This document shows positions 9,635-19,161 of a stretch of DNA of 64,000 bases, one piece after another. Position 1 is the first letter of the stretch; the number at the start of each line of letters is the position of its first letter. Position numbers and translations under genes: made by a program. The stretch comes from JAFEBO01 sp044221315 (GTDB taxonomy: Bacteria; Planctomycetota; Phycisphaerae; Phycisphaerales; UBA1924), in contig JBGAPK010000002.1 of assembly GCA_044221315.1 (NCBI GenBank), positions 124,001-188,000 on the forward strand. The letters run 5' to 3'. The notes under the pieces were generated by a model, which worked only from the letters and a program-made list of their open reading frames with translations, was not told where the DNA came from and ran no database searches.

Positions 9635-9994
9635 CTACGGGCAGGCAAGAGCGTCGTACCCGACAACAAAGATGCCGAAGTCGGCATCATCCACAAAGCC
9701 GTCGAGGTTCAAATCGGCCGGGCAATCCTCGGGCATGGACGGATCAGAACAAAGAAGCATGTTGTACGCAGGAACGAAGAGGAAGTAATCGGCGTCATCG
9801 ACGTAGCCGTCGTGGTTGCTGTCGCCGGGGCACTCGCGCAGCCCGATGACGAGGATCCCGAGGCCCGAACCGGCTCCGCCGCTGGTCAGGGTGTATCCGC
9901 CGCGAAACGCGAACTGGGCGTTCGCGTTCCAGTTGCGCGGGCGGCCGTCGGGTCTACCGCTGGAAAGTGCGGCCCGCAGTGCAAGGCATCTCAT
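9635..9994 (-). pseudogene. Dockerin-only remnant, in frame after the stop of the Kelch protein
   Basis: An open frame of 119 codons that is almost entirely dockerin: GDSNHDGYVDDADYF and ADLNLDGFVDDADF with the joining segment CSDPSMPEDC, ending DALACP. It has no signal peptide and only a GAGG abutting the possible ATG at 9994. It lies in exactly the same frame as the 1228-residue gene that stops with TAG at 10022-10024, and no other stop intervenes. The 40 residues before its dockerin (for example TLTSGGAGSGLGILVIGL) match nothing I recognise. Most likely it is the tail of a decayed tagged gene. A stop-codon readthrough extension giving two dockerin modules is the alternative. Confidence 0.55.
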
Positions 9995-10021
9995 CCTCGA
10001 CCTGGTTTCGACATATCCGCG

Positions 10022-13000
10022 CTACGGACAGATCAGTTCGTTGTACGCGACGACAAAGATCCCAAAGTCCACATCATCCACAAACCCGTCCGCGTTCAGG
10101 TCCGCGGCACAGGCCGCGGGCGCAGGGTCGCAGAGAAGGTCGTCGTACGCAACAGCGAATATTGAGAAATCCGCATCGTCGACGAGCCCGTTTCCGTTGA
10201 GATCGGCCGTGCAGGTCACGGTCAGCGTTGCCGCACTGGAGATCACATTCAATCCGCACGCGTCGGTCACCTTTGCCCGATAACTCGCCACGTCGAAGGC
10301 GGTCGCCGACGCGATGCTGAGCGTCGGCGAGTGCGTGCCGCTGATGCGCCCGCCATCGCTCATCCCGACGCCGTTGCGGAGCCAGAGATAGTGCAGGCCC
10401 GGCGACGAGCCGCTCACCGAGAAAATCGCGGTGTGCGTCGCGGCGACCGTCTGATTCTGCGGCGGGCTTATGACCGCCGGCCCGAAGACCAGCGCCCACA
10501 TGTCGCCGAGCGCCGTGTCCGCAGCGCTGAACCCTCCAAAGAGCGTCACCCGTGATTTCGCCGGGTCGTACGCGACGTAGGGATTCTGCCGCGGCGCCGG
10601 TCCGCTGTTGAGCGACTTGAACCAATTGAACCCGTTCCACTCCCACGTCTCCGCCGAGAAGACGCGGTCGTACGTAAAGCCGCCGACCATAATGCTCCGG
10701 GCCCGCTGCGGGTCGTATACAAGCGAGCCATAGATCTGAGCGCTCGGACCTCCCTCGAACTTCTTCGCCCACGCAACCCCGTCCCATTCCCAGGTGTCGA
10801 AAAACACGGTGTTGGTAAAGAGCGCACCGCCGAACAGCACGGTCCGACCCCGCCCGGAGTCAAACGTCATCTGGTGCCCGAATCGTGCCGGGGGACCGAT
10901 GCCTGAGACCTGCTCCCAATCCGCTCCCGTCCACTCCCACGTGTCTCCGAGCAGCACGTCCCCCGCCCCGTCGCCGCCGAAAAGCACAATTCTGCCCCGC
11001 GTGCTGTCAAACGCCATCGTGTGTCCCAGGCGCGCCGGGGGCGAGTGGGCCGGTGTGATTTGCGTCCAAGCCGTGCCATCCCAGTACCAGGTGTCGCCAA
11101 GGTACACGTTCGACGCTTCTTTGCCTCCGAAGAGAAGGACGCCCGAGAAGAGCGAGGCCATCGCGTGGTCCGACCGGGCCGAGGGACCGGCGACCGGCTT
11201 CTGGGCCCACGACGTTCCGTTCCAGATCCAGGTCTCATCAAGCATGCCCCCGTCGGACGCACGCCCGCCGAAGAGCACGATCTGCTTGCGCGCCATGTCC
11301 GACGCGCACGCCCCGATCCACCTGGCCGACGGGGTCGCGACGTTCAACCCGCTCCACGAGAGCGGGCACGCCGCCACCGTCAGCGTCGCCTGCTGACTGA
11401 TCTCCTGACCGCAGGGGCCGGCGATCACAACGTCGTACACCGCCTCGTCCTGAAGCGCGGCAAACGAGATCTGCAGCGTCGCCGTGCCTGTTCCGCTGAC
11501 CCGACCATCGTCGCTCATCGGCTTGCCGTTTTTCCTCCACCGATACGTCAGATCCGGTCCGGACGCGACGACCGTGAATACCGCAGTCTGGCCGTAATCG
11601 GCCGACACACTTGTCGGCTGCTGCGTGATATCAATGCGCGACGCGAACTCCCACGTGTCCCCCAGCGCCATTCCCGCCGAGTCTTCGCCTCCGAAGAGCA
11701 CAATCCGGTTGCGCGTCGTGTCGAGCGCCATCCCGGAAATCCAACGCGCCGAAGGTGTGCCCGTCAGCGTCGCGAGCCACGAGACTCCGTCCCATTCCCA
11801 CGTGCTCGCGCTCCATTCGGTCTGCCCGTTGACCAGCAGGCGCCCGCCGAACAGGATGATCCGCCCACGACCGGGGTCGAACGCCATCGACGACCCCGTG
11901 CGTGCCGTCGGCGTGCCCGATGTCTTCATCGTCCAGAAAGAACCGTTCCACTCCCAGGTGTCCGAGAAGTTATTGCTGCCAACGTCGAACCCGCCAAACA
12001 GCACCATCCGCTGGCGCGCCGTGTCGAAGGCCATCGCGCCCGCGTAGCGCCCGGGCGGACCGCTCGTCGTGACCTGCACCCAAGCGGTCCCGTCCCATGT
12101 CCAGGTGTCGGTCGGGAGGGCGTAGTTCTGCTGAATGCCGCCGAAGAGCACGACCCTCTGCCGCACGGAGTCGTACGCGATGTCCGAGTAAAATCGCGGG
12201 CTGGGGCCGTTCGACGCGACCTGAGTCCACACCCCGCCGTTCCAAGACCACGTATCGCCCTGGACGATGTTCGCCGCGTTGTAGCCGCCGAAGAGCAGCA
12301 CCCTTCCCTTGTTCGAGTCGTAGGTCATTGCCTGGCCAGTGCGCGGCGAGGGGCCGGTCGTGGCCTTCTGCGCCCATGTACTCCCGTCCCACTCCCACGT
12401 ATCACCCAGAGGTCCCGAGTCGTTCGACCCGCCGAAGAGCACCAGCCGCCCCCGAACCGAGTCGTACGCCACGCCCGGGTTTCGCCGCGCACCCGGGCCC
12501 GCCGTGGCGGCCTGGCGCCACGCGATCGTGCAATCGCCCACACTGACCTGCGCTATCGCCGTAGTGACCGACGTGCAAGGGGCGGCGAGCGGATCGGTGA
12601 TCACGCAGGCAAACGGCCCGGCGTCGGAGACCTGTGTATTGGAAATCTGGAAGATCGCCGTCTTGGTCCCCGTGAACCGCCCCGCCTCGGGGACGTTCGA
12701 GCCGTTCTTCTTCCACTGATACTGGAGGGTGCCCAGGCCCGACGCGGCGACCGAGAGCGTCGTCGTCGTGCCCGTGCGGCTGACCACGCTCACCGGCTGC
12801 GCGAGAATCGCAGGGGGCGAGTTCACCGCGAGCGGCACGGAGGCGCTGTACACCGTGCTGCAGGCGTTGGTCACGCCGCAGTCGTACGAGCCCGCGTCGT
12901 CTGCCGTGACGGCATCAAAGTGGAGCAATTGATCCGTGGCCCCCGGAATCGGAACGGTGTTCTTGCGCCACTGATAGGTCAGCGGCCCGTTGGTCCCCGA

Positions 13001-13708
13001 AACCGAGAGCGTCGCCGGGTCGCCAATGCAGACCGACTGTGCCGCGGGGCCCGTGACGGCCGGGAACGGGCAATTCGCGATCACGTTCACCGTCGCGTTC
13101 ATGTCCGTGTGATTCGGGCTGTCGTCGGGCGCCGCCGACTGCTTGTTGTTGGGCGACGAGTCAGTGAAAAACGTCTGCCCCTTGGTCGCGCCCGAACCCC
13201 ACGTTTTGTTCTTGAACGTCAGTGTTCGCGCCGACGGATCATCGCCGATGTGGATTGAGCCAACATAGATTTCCCTGTACGTTTCGGGCGGATCGGGCAG
13301 GGGTCCGAGGAAGAGTTGTGAGCCAAAGCTCGTGACCGCGGTCCCTCCGATCGTGCTACCGGTAATGGCAACGAGAGCGGCGTTGCCGCTCGAAATGGTG
13401 CGTGTGATTGGTTGGTTGATCACGTCTCCCGCCGCGAAACCAGTCCACTGATTCGACCCCGTGAATCGGGCGAGGGCCACCGCGTTCCCCTGCCCGTCCG
13501 CGACCGTTACCTTTGTTCCGATGTCGAAGTACGACCCGAAGCGGAAGTAGATCGTCTCGCCGGGCGCTGCGTTGACCGTGTCCGTCCAAGCATCCGTTGG
13601 CGTCCGGCGGACCTGGTATTTGAGGCCCCACGCGGCCTCGCACACGCCCGGTGCGCACAGAGCCAAGGCCGCGAACCAGAGCGCCGCCTTCCGGATGCAC
13701 GTCAACAT
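10022..13708 (-). CDS. Giant secreted Kelch/Ig protein with GC-type dockerin
   Basis: 1228 residues from the ATG at 13708, which follows GGAGGG by 8 bases; a signal peptide ends near GVCEA. Order seen: an N-terminal domain of about 200 residues with no assignment; two Ig-like domains (YQWRKN..., YQWKKN...); six Kelch blades, each with a GRLVLFGG-type strand and a DTWEWDG-type strand; a third Ig-like domain (YRWRKN); six more Kelch blades; a fourth Ig-like domain (YLWLRN); then the dockerin (ADLNGNGLVDDADF and ADLNADGFVDDVDF, joined by LLCDPAPAACA). The two groups of six predict two six-bladed propellers on Ig spacers, suited to binding rather than catalysis. Galactose-oxidase copper ligands could not be identified. 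A dockerin fragment follows in frame. Confidence 0.88.
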   Translation of the reverse strand: MLTCIRKAALWFAALALCAPGVCEAAWGLKYQVRRTPTDAWTDTVNAAPGETIYFRFGSYFDIGTKVTVADGQGNAVALARFTGSNQWTGFAAGDVINQPITRTISSGNAALVAITGSTIGGTAVTSFGSQLFLGPLPDPPETYREIYVGSIHIGDDPSARTLTFKNKTWGSGATKGQTFFTDSSPNNKQSAAPDDSPNHTDMNATVNVIANCPFPAVTGPAAQSVCIGDPATLSVSGTNGPLTYQWRKNTVPIPGATDQLLHFDAVTADDAGSYDCGVTNACSTVYSASVPLAVNSPPAILAQPVSVVSRTGTTTTLSVAASGLGTLQYQWKKNGSNVPEAGRFTGTKTAIFQISNTQVSDAGPFACVITDPLAAPCTSVTTAIAQVSVGDCTIAWRQAATAGPGARRNPGVAYDSVRGRLVLFGGSNDSGPLGDTWEWDGSTWAQKATTGPSPRTGQAMTYDSNKGRVLLFGGYNAANIVQGDTWSWNGGVWTQVASNGPSPRFYSDIAYDSVRQRVVLFGGIQQNYALPTDTWTWDGTAWVQVTTSGPPGRYAGAMAFDTARQRMVLFGGFDVGSNNFSDTWEWNGSFWTMKTSGTPTARTGSSMAFDPGRGRIILFGGRLLVNGQTEWSASTWEWDGVSWLATLTGTPSARWISGMALDTTRNRIVLFGGEDSAGMALGDTWEFASRIDITQQPTSVSADYGQTAVFTVVASGPDLTYRWRKNGKPMSDDGRVSGTGTATLQISFAALQDEAVYDVVIAGPCGQEISQQATLTVAACPLSWSGLNVATPSARWIGACASDMARKQIVLFGGRASDGGMLDETWIWNGTSWAQKPVAGPSARSDHAMASLFSGVLLFGGKEASNVYLGDTWYWDGTAWTQITPAHSPPARLGHTMAFDSTRGRIVLFGGDGAGDVLLGDTWEWTGADWEQVSGIGPPARFGHQMTFDSGRGRTVLFGGALFTNTVFFDTWEWDGVAWAKKFEGGPSAQIYGSLVYDPQRARSIMVGGFTYDRVFSAETWEWNGFNWFKSLNSGPAPRQNPYVAYDPAKSRVTLFGGFSAADTALGDMWALVFGPAVISPPQNQTVAATHTAIFSVSGSSPGLHYLWLRNGVGMSDGGRISGTHSPTLSIASATAFDVASYRAKVTDACGLNVISSAATLTVTCTADLNGNGLVDDADFSIFAVAYDDLLCDPAPAACAADLNADGFVDDVDFGIFVVAYNELICP

Positions 13709-13955
13709 GAACAGACCCTCCGCGCCCACGCGGAACAAAACATACCGGTGACCGACCCATCACACAAGAAATTTGCCCGACAAACCGGGTGTTTCATGCG
13801 GCAATGAACCGGATGCGGGAAGTTTCCCCCAATAGGCAATACCGGACGTTTGGGTGCGTTCTACTACAGGGAGAAAGTGCGCCAAGGCCAGTCCGCATGC
13901 GGCGGCCTAAGTGCTTTGGTGCGGTCGGGGTCCGCGGGCTTTGTTCATTCGGAAT

Positions 13956-14753
13956 TCATGGGCAGACGAGTGCGTCGTACGCCGCGGCAAACAGCACAAA
14001 GTCGGCATCCTCGACCAGCCCATCGCCGCTCAAATCGCAGGCCGCATTGGCCGGCGGCACTGTCAGGAGGTCGTAGTTGAGCGCGAAGATGACGAAGTCG
14101 CTGTCGTCCACCTGCTGATCGCCATTGAAATCGGCCGGACACGCAAGCCCGCTGTTGGGTGCGCCCGGCGTCGGCACGCCCACGAACGACCAATCCGCCG
14201 CGTCGATTCCGGTATTGAGCCCGTCGGGCACTCTCGCCAATGAGCCCGGGACCGCGTTGGAGTCCGCCACCGACACGGGAAGGAACGTTCCGTTCACGAG
14301 GTTGTAGGTTCCGGGAAAGCCCGCAATTGTCGCCAGCGGCATCGCTCCCTCGTAGCAGAACGAATGGATCAGCGTCGTCGTTGCGGTGTTGATGATGACA
14401 ACAGCGTCGGGCGCGCCGTTCTGGATCTGGTTCGTCCCAGTCACGAAGTTGATACGCGACGCCCCGGCCGCGACGGCGACCGTCGAGCTGCAGACCACGA
14501 GGTACCGCCCCGGGAAGAGCATCCCGGCCGGAGCGAGCGACACGCGAAGATACTCGGTGTTGTTCGCTCCGTTGATGAACGCGAGCGACAGATCGGCCAG
14601 GTTCACCGGGGAGAGCGAGGTGTTCTTGATCTCGACGAATTCGTCGGTGTCGGTGCCGGGCTGGTCGTAGTCGATCTCATTGATGATCAGCGACTGTGCC
14701 AAGACGGGCACGCTGAACGAGAGGCACGCCACAACAGACAGGATCGCTCGCAT
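13956..14753 (-). CDS. Secreted lamin-tail-domain protein with GC-type dockerin
   Basis: 265 residues from the ATG at 14753, preceded by GAGGAG at 7 bases; the longer frame to 14918 runs into the neighbouring gene. The signal peptide ends at VLAQ. Residues about 20-175 open with LIINEIDYDQPGTDTDEFVEIKN and VNLADLSLAFING, the signature of bacterial lamin-tail (LTD) domains, Ig-fold modules often found on secreted nucleases and hydrolases. No enzyme is attached here. The dockerin has loops ADFNGDQQVDDSDF and CDLSGDGLVEDADF joined by the short segment YDLLTVPPANAA, a variant also found in the gene at 38664-39845. Likely a surface or matrix protein. Confidence 0.85.
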   Translation of the reverse strand: MRAILSVVACLSFSVPVLAQSLIINEIDYDQPGTDTDEFVEIKNTSLSPVNLADLSLAFINGANNTEYLRVSLAPAGMLFPGRYLVVCSSTVAVAAGASRINFVTGTNQIQNGAPDAVVIINTATTTLIHSFCYEGAMPLATIAGFPGTYNLVNGTFLPVSVADSNAVPGSLARVPDGLNTGIDAADWSFVGVPTPGAPNSGLACPADFNGDQQVDDSDFVIFALNYDLLTVPPANAACDLSGDGLVEDADFVLFAAAYDALVCP

Positions 14754-14908
14754 AGACCGCTCCTCGAACTCGCCTCGCGCGGCATCGGGCATCCCCGCCC
14801 GGTCCCGTGCGAGACTATTCCCGAACCTGCAGCCTACCCGAAGGGTCGCGGTTTCACCAAGACAATTCCGGTGCCGCCCGTCGCGAATCGCATGGTCCCG
14901 GAAAACCA

Positions 14909-16498
14909 CTACGGGCACATCATCGCGTCGTACGCCGCGGCGAACAACTGGAAATCCCCGTCGTTGACCAAGCCGTCGCGGTTGAGATCAGCGCCGGGAT
15001 TCGCGGGCGGCGAGATTCCCAGGTTGTACGCGCCGACGAACACGACGAAATCGTCGTCGTTCACGATCGACCCGGCATCGCGATCAAGGTTGGCGAGGCA
15101 GCCGAGGATGTTGTTGTAATAACAGCCGATGTCGATCGGCGTAAACGGATTGAGCGATTCGGGCAGGTTGCCGTCAAGGTCGGCGAAGCCGCCGCTGCCC
15201 GGAACTTTTCCGAAGTGGGCCGCCGGAGAATCCGTTCGAAGGCGGTAATTCCACTCACGCCAATCCGCGGGATTCGCATCCGACGGCGCCGGGCGAACGA
15301 ACTTCGGGTCCGTTTCGCCGCAATCCTGAAAAACCGCCGAATCCGCCCATGATTGCACCGACGCGGCGCCGTCCTGCAGGATGCACGACTGCAGCAGCAA
15401 ACGCAGATTGCTGGCGACCCAAATGTTGCGGCCGCTGGTTCCGGAATTGTTCCAGAAGGCCGTGTTCCTGATTGTGCCCGCCCCGGCGATGATGACGGCC
15501 CTTCCCTCGCTTCGGACAATTGTGCAGGAATCGATCAGGCTCTGTCCGCCGCCGCCGGTGTTCCAGATGTAGAGCGCTCCCCCGGATTGAGAGCGATTCT
15601 CGGCGAAGAGGCACGACCGCGCCGACAGGCTGGAATCGCATTGGACAGCGCCTCCGTAATATTTTGAGGAATTGTCCGCGAAGGCACACTCGATGAGAGC
15701 AAGTCCTCCCCAGGTGTAGATAGCGCCGCCACCGCCGTTGGTTGCGGAGTTAGCGCTCAGGCGAGAGCGTCGCACTTCGGTGGAAGTCGCCTGCACCCAG
15801 ACCGCCCCGCCACTTTCCTGCGCAACCCGATTCTCTTCTACGACGCAGTTGGCGAGTGTCGCGACGCGAATGTATGACGGGTCTCCGTACACCGGGATGG
15901 GCGCGCTCATCAGGCGCACGGCCGGACCCGCCTGATATCCCCCGTTGGCTTCCGAATCAGCCCCGTGGAACTGAATCCCGTCAATCGTGATCCAGCCCGA
16001 GCGCATGTTCGCGCGGAGCAGCGATCTCGAGTTATCCGCGCGATTACCGAAGTTCGGCGTGTCGTTGCCCGCGAGATCGCCCGAGAGAATCGTCGGTGTC
16101 GCCACGAAATCGCGCCTGTCCGGATCGACGCCGCCGAGCCCGGCGAACGCACCCACCAACGACAGCGTCATCATGCTGACCGGAACCGACGCGTCGTAGT
16201 ACTTCGACCGATCGCCTGTTCCTTTGTCCGGCTTGTACGTCCCGTGAGCGATCCGCACCTCGACCGGCGAAGACGGATCGCTCGCGAAACTCGCGCGGGC
16301 CGCGTTGAGTGCGTCATGGATATCGCGGAACGCGCCGGCCCAGCTCTCCCCGTTCCCGCCCGCCGGCGCGGTCTGATCGACCCGCAGCACGTGCGGCTGG
16401 CCCGCGCCCGCGATGCTCGCTGTCGCCAGAAGCGACAGCGCTCCGCCGATACGAACCTGATTCGCGATGCTCTCCCGACCGCTCTGGCTGCTCGTCAT
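14909..16498 (-). CDS. Secreted parallel beta-helix protein with divergent GC-type dockerin
   Basis: 529 residues; GGAGG lies 7 bases before the ATG. The signal peptide is long and ends near SIAGAGQ. The opening RVDQTAPAGGNGESWAGAF and later VEVRIAHGTYKPDKG match choice-of-anchor Q beta-helix proteins, as in the gene at 2799-4127. Several Cys-containing helix turns follow (CVVEENRVAQESGGAVW and similar). The C-terminal dockerin is unusual: the first loop, ANLDRDAGSIVNDDDF, carries an insertion and lacks Gly; the joining segment is NLGISPPANPGA with no Cys; the second loop, ADLNRDGLVNDGDF, is regular. It ends MMCP. No catalytic residues can be assigned. Confidence 0.83.
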   Translation of the reverse strand: MTSSQSGRESIANQVRIGGALSLLATASIAGAGQPHVLRVDQTAPAGGNGESWAGAFRDIHDALNAARASFASDPSSPVEVRIAHGTYKPDKGTGDRSKYYDASVPVSMMTLSLVGAFAGLGGVDPDRRDFVATPTILSGDLAGNDTPNFGNRADNSRSLLRANMRSGWITIDGIQFHGADSEANGGYQAGPAVRLMSAPIPVYGDPSYIRVATLANCVVEENRVAQESGGAVWVQATSTEVRRSRLSANSATNGGGGAIYTWGGLALIECAFADNSSKYYGGAVQCDSSLSARSCLFAENRSQSGGALYIWNTGGGGQSLIDSCTIVRSEGRAVIIAGAGTIRNTAFWNNSGTSGRNIWVASNLRLLLQSCILQDGAASVQSWADSAVFQDCGETDPKFVRPAPSDANPADWREWNYRLRTDSPAAHFGKVPGSGGFADLDGNLPESLNPFTPIDIGCYYNNILGCLANLDRDAGSIVNDDDFVVFVGAYNLGISPPANPGADLNRDGLVNDGDFQLFAAAYDAMMCP

Positions 16499-16700
16499 GC
16501 TCGTGCCTCCGGCACGGGCGCGCGAACGCCGGTGCCTTCCGGCTCATCGACGCTTGATTCGTATCCGCATGACACGGCACTCACGCGGGAGATGCACGCG
16601 CAAAGAGCGCACCCCTCGGCAATTTTCGCGTGCCACCATTGCGCACCCGCAGATCACCTGGAGCCCACTCGGCGCCTTCGGATGCCCCGCGTTCGATCGC

Positions 16701-18200
16701 TCACTTCGCCTTCCGCTCGAACGTGCTCTTCCCGAGTTCCTGCTCCGTGATGATCACGCGGCGCACGACTCCGTTCTCGATCTCAAAGCTCCCGGTCGCA
16801 CCGTCCAGCACCGAGGCCGGCCCGATGGTGAAGCCCCCGTCCTTGGCCTTGAGGTCGAGCTCGGCGGTCCCGAGCCGCATCGCCAGCCCGTTGCCCGCAC
16901 GCTCAACCGTCAGCGTTCCCAGATCGGCGTTCACAAACACTCCCACGCACGCGTCGACGCCCGCCGGCAGAGACTCGGCTCCCAGGTTCGTCCGCTGCGG
17001 CATCTCCGGCATTGGCGACTCCTTCGCCCGCTTGGTGTACCCGGCGTAGATGTCCTGCCCCGCCGGGATACCCGAAAGCCGCTCCAAGAGATCGATCGCG
17101 ATCACATCACCGAGACCCCTCGCCATCCCCGAAGCGTTTATGAGGATCACAAACCCGGCCTTCTTCTCCGGCAAGAGCGCGACGTACGCCGAAGTTCCGT
17201 CGTACCCGCCGCCGTGCGTGGCGAGCTGGAGCTTCTTGTAATTCCCCACGTTCCACGCCCAGCCGTACCCCTCCATGACCCGCAGGAAACCGTCGGGCTT
17301 CTCGAGCTTTGCATTGAGCACAAACATCGAGGGCGCGACGCCTTCCTTCAGCACCCGCGTCGAACCGACCTTCCCGTCGTTCACATTGAGCGCGATCCAC
17401 TTCATCATGTCGAGCGCGGTCGAATCGAGCCCTCCCGCCGCATGCATCGTCGCATCGGTCTTCCACGGAGAGATCACCTCCGCCTTGCCGTCCGCACCGA
17501 TCCGCATCGGCGATGCCGCGTTCGAGTCCCGCGTGCTCTGGTAGCCGCTGGTCCGCGACATCCCCGCGTTCGCGAACACCTCATCCCGCAGATAGTTGCG
17601 CCATGGCTTGCCCGTGATCGCCTCGATGATCCGGCCCAGCAGGGTGTAGTGCACGTTTGAGTACGCGACCTTGCCGCTCGACTTGCCGTACTTCGCGAGC
17701 ATCGCGTAGTAGCGATCCTCCGTAATCTCACCCGTGTACGCATCGAGCAGCACCACCGGCCCGCACTCGATCCCCGCCGCGTGATCCAGGAGATCGCGGA
17801 TCCGGATCTTTGAGGCATCTGCTTCCGCCAGGGCAAACCGCGGCAGGTACTTCTTCACCGGATCATCGAACGAGAGTTTGCCCTCGCTCTCCAGCTTGCA
17901 GATCGCCGTCGCGGTGAAGGTCTTCGTGATCGATGCGATGTAGAAGCGCGTCTCCGTGTCCGGCGCCGTTCCGGAGTTGTCACGCACGCCCCACGCTTCC
18001 GCGGCGTACAACTCGCCGTCTTTAACGACGCCAACGGCGAGCGCCGGAACGCGGAAGAGCGGCATCACCTCGCGCCAGCGGGCGGGGAAATTCTTCAGGT
18101 CTTCCCGATCCGATAGGCGCGGCACATCGCTTGCCTGCGCCGCCCCCGCCATCGTCATGCTTCCGATCACCGCCCCCACCGCCAGATGTTTGATTCTCAT
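16701..18200 (-). CDS. Beta-lactamase-fold serine hydrolase, exported
   Basis: 499 residues from the ATG at 18200, which follows GGAG by 7 bases. The signal peptide ends near GAAQA. The class C/S12 penicillin-binding fold is marked by SITK (S90 to K93, nucleophile and general base), Y-S-N in VAYSNVHYTLLG and an H-G-G in the third motif position (ATHGGGYDG). The C-terminal 100 residues after the hydrolase domain form a small beta-rich region of the kind seen in D-aminopeptidase or esterase relatives. Substrate is not predictable: D-amino-acid peptides, esters or cell-wall fragments are all possible. The gene lies 90 bases downstream of the AraC-type regulator at 18291-19109 on the same strand. 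Confidence 0.88.
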   Translation of the reverse strand: MRIKHLAVGAVIGSMTMAGAAQASDVPRLSDREDLKNFPARWREVMPLFRVPALAVGVVKDGELYAAEAWGVRDNSGTAPDTETRFYIASITKTFTATAICKLESEGKLSFDDPVKKYLPRFALAEADASKIRIRDLLDHAAGIECGPVVLLDAYTGEITEDRYYAMLAKYGKSSGKVAYSNVHYTLLGRIIEAITGKPWRNYLRDEVFANAGMSRTSGYQSTRDSNAASPMRIGADGKAEVISPWKTDATMHAAGGLDSTALDMMKWIALNVNDGKVGSTRVLKEGVAPSMFVLNAKLEKPDGFLRVMEGYGWAWNVGNYKKLQLATHGGGYDGTSAYVALLPEKKAGFVILINASGMARGLGDVIAIDLLERLSGIPAGQDIYAGYTKRAKESPMPEMPQRTNLGAESLPAGVDACVGVFVNADLGTLTVERAGNGLAMRLGTAELDLKAKDGGFTIGPASVLDGATGSFEIENGVVRRVIITEQELGKSTFERKAK

Positions 18201-18290
18201 GCTTGAACTCCAAAGCCTGATGCCCGTCATTGGCGTCCGCCAATCGCGCACATCATTCTGAAGCCGAGCCGGGCCGGTGTCTTGAACGAA

Positions 18291-19109
18291 TCAAACATCC
18301 GAGCGATGCGCCGCCCGACGGATGCCGCCCGGAGTCACGCCAAGTTCCCGCGTGAATTCCCGCGTCATGTGGCTCTGGTCCGCGAACCCTGTTTCCGCTG
18401 CGATGGCCGCGAGCGAATTCCTTCCGGTGACGAGGCGATCGAGCGCCCGCCTCACCCGCACGCGCCGGACATTCGACGCCGTGGACCGCCCGGTCTCGCC
18501 CCGCATCAGCCGGCAGAGGTGCACCGGGTGAACCCTCAGCTGGGCGGCCACTTCGCAGGGCCCAAGCCCCCGCTCGATCAGCATCATCCCGTCCGCGACG
18601 CGCGTGCCCGATCCCCCGGGCGGCCTTCGCTCCGCCCCGGCCACGAACGCCGACGCGATTTCCTGGGCCGCCGTCATCCAGAGCGCGTCCAGCCGAGCCT
18701 GATCGTCCGTCTCCCGCGTCGCGCCCCATAGCCGGAAGATCGCGTGCCCGATCCTTTGATCATCTAGGTGATAGACGCGATCGAATAGCCCAAATCGCGT
18801 CCTCAGCATTCTTTCCATGCGTGACGGGACTTCGACCGTCACCGAGCGGCATCCGGTCGCCCCGGTCTCCGTCTCGTGCACGACGCCGCTGGGTTTGGCA
18901 ATCACCGTCAGGCCGCGGCAGAGCGAGGCGACTCCGTCCACGGTATCCAACTGTTCACCCGCGATCACGAGCGAAAGACTCGCCGAAGCGTGCGCGTGCG
19001 CCGGCATCCACGTGTGGGGGTCGTACGCCGATTCATGAAGCGCCACTGCGCTCCCCCGCTGGATGCAAAGCGATCGTCCGAGCGTGATCGAACTCAGCAG
19101 CTTCGCCAC
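18291..19109 (-). CDS. AraC-family transcriptional regulator
   Basis: 272 residues starting at GTG, with GGAAGA about 8 bases upstream. The C-terminal 100 residues carry the two helix-turn-helix motifs of AraC/XylS proteins: the first around GLGPCEVAAQLRVHPVHLCRLM, the second around SLAAIAAETGFADQSHMTREF with the usual GF-D-SH pattern, then GVTPGGIRR. The N-terminal half looks like a cupin-type sensor (AHASASLSLVIAGEQL). The ligand is unknown. Position suggests control of the serine hydrolase just downstream; the nearby livJ gene is the other candidate. Confidence 0.88.
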   Translation of the reverse strand: MAKLLSSITLGRSLCIQRGSAVALHESAYDPHTWMPAHAHASASLSLVIAGEQLDTVDGVASLCRGLTVIAKPSGVVHETETGATGCRSVTVEVPSRMERMLRTRFGLFDRVYHLDDQRIGHAIFRLWGATRETDDQARLDALWMTAAQEIASAFVAGAERRPPGGSGTRVADGMMLIERGLGPCEVAAQLRVHPVHLCRLMRGETGRSTASNVRRVRVRRALDRLVTGRNSLAAIAAETGFADQSHMTREFTRELGVTPGGIRRAAHRSDV

Positions 19110-19161
19110 GCGGATGTTCTTCCGATTTGAACGCCGCCGGTTTCAGTCCGAGGGAAGCCGA

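Noticed and set aside
11021..13258. 745-codon open frame on the plus strand opposite the Kelch gene
   Set aside because: Arg/Ala-rich with no domain; the minus-strand Kelch and Ig repeats account for the sequence.
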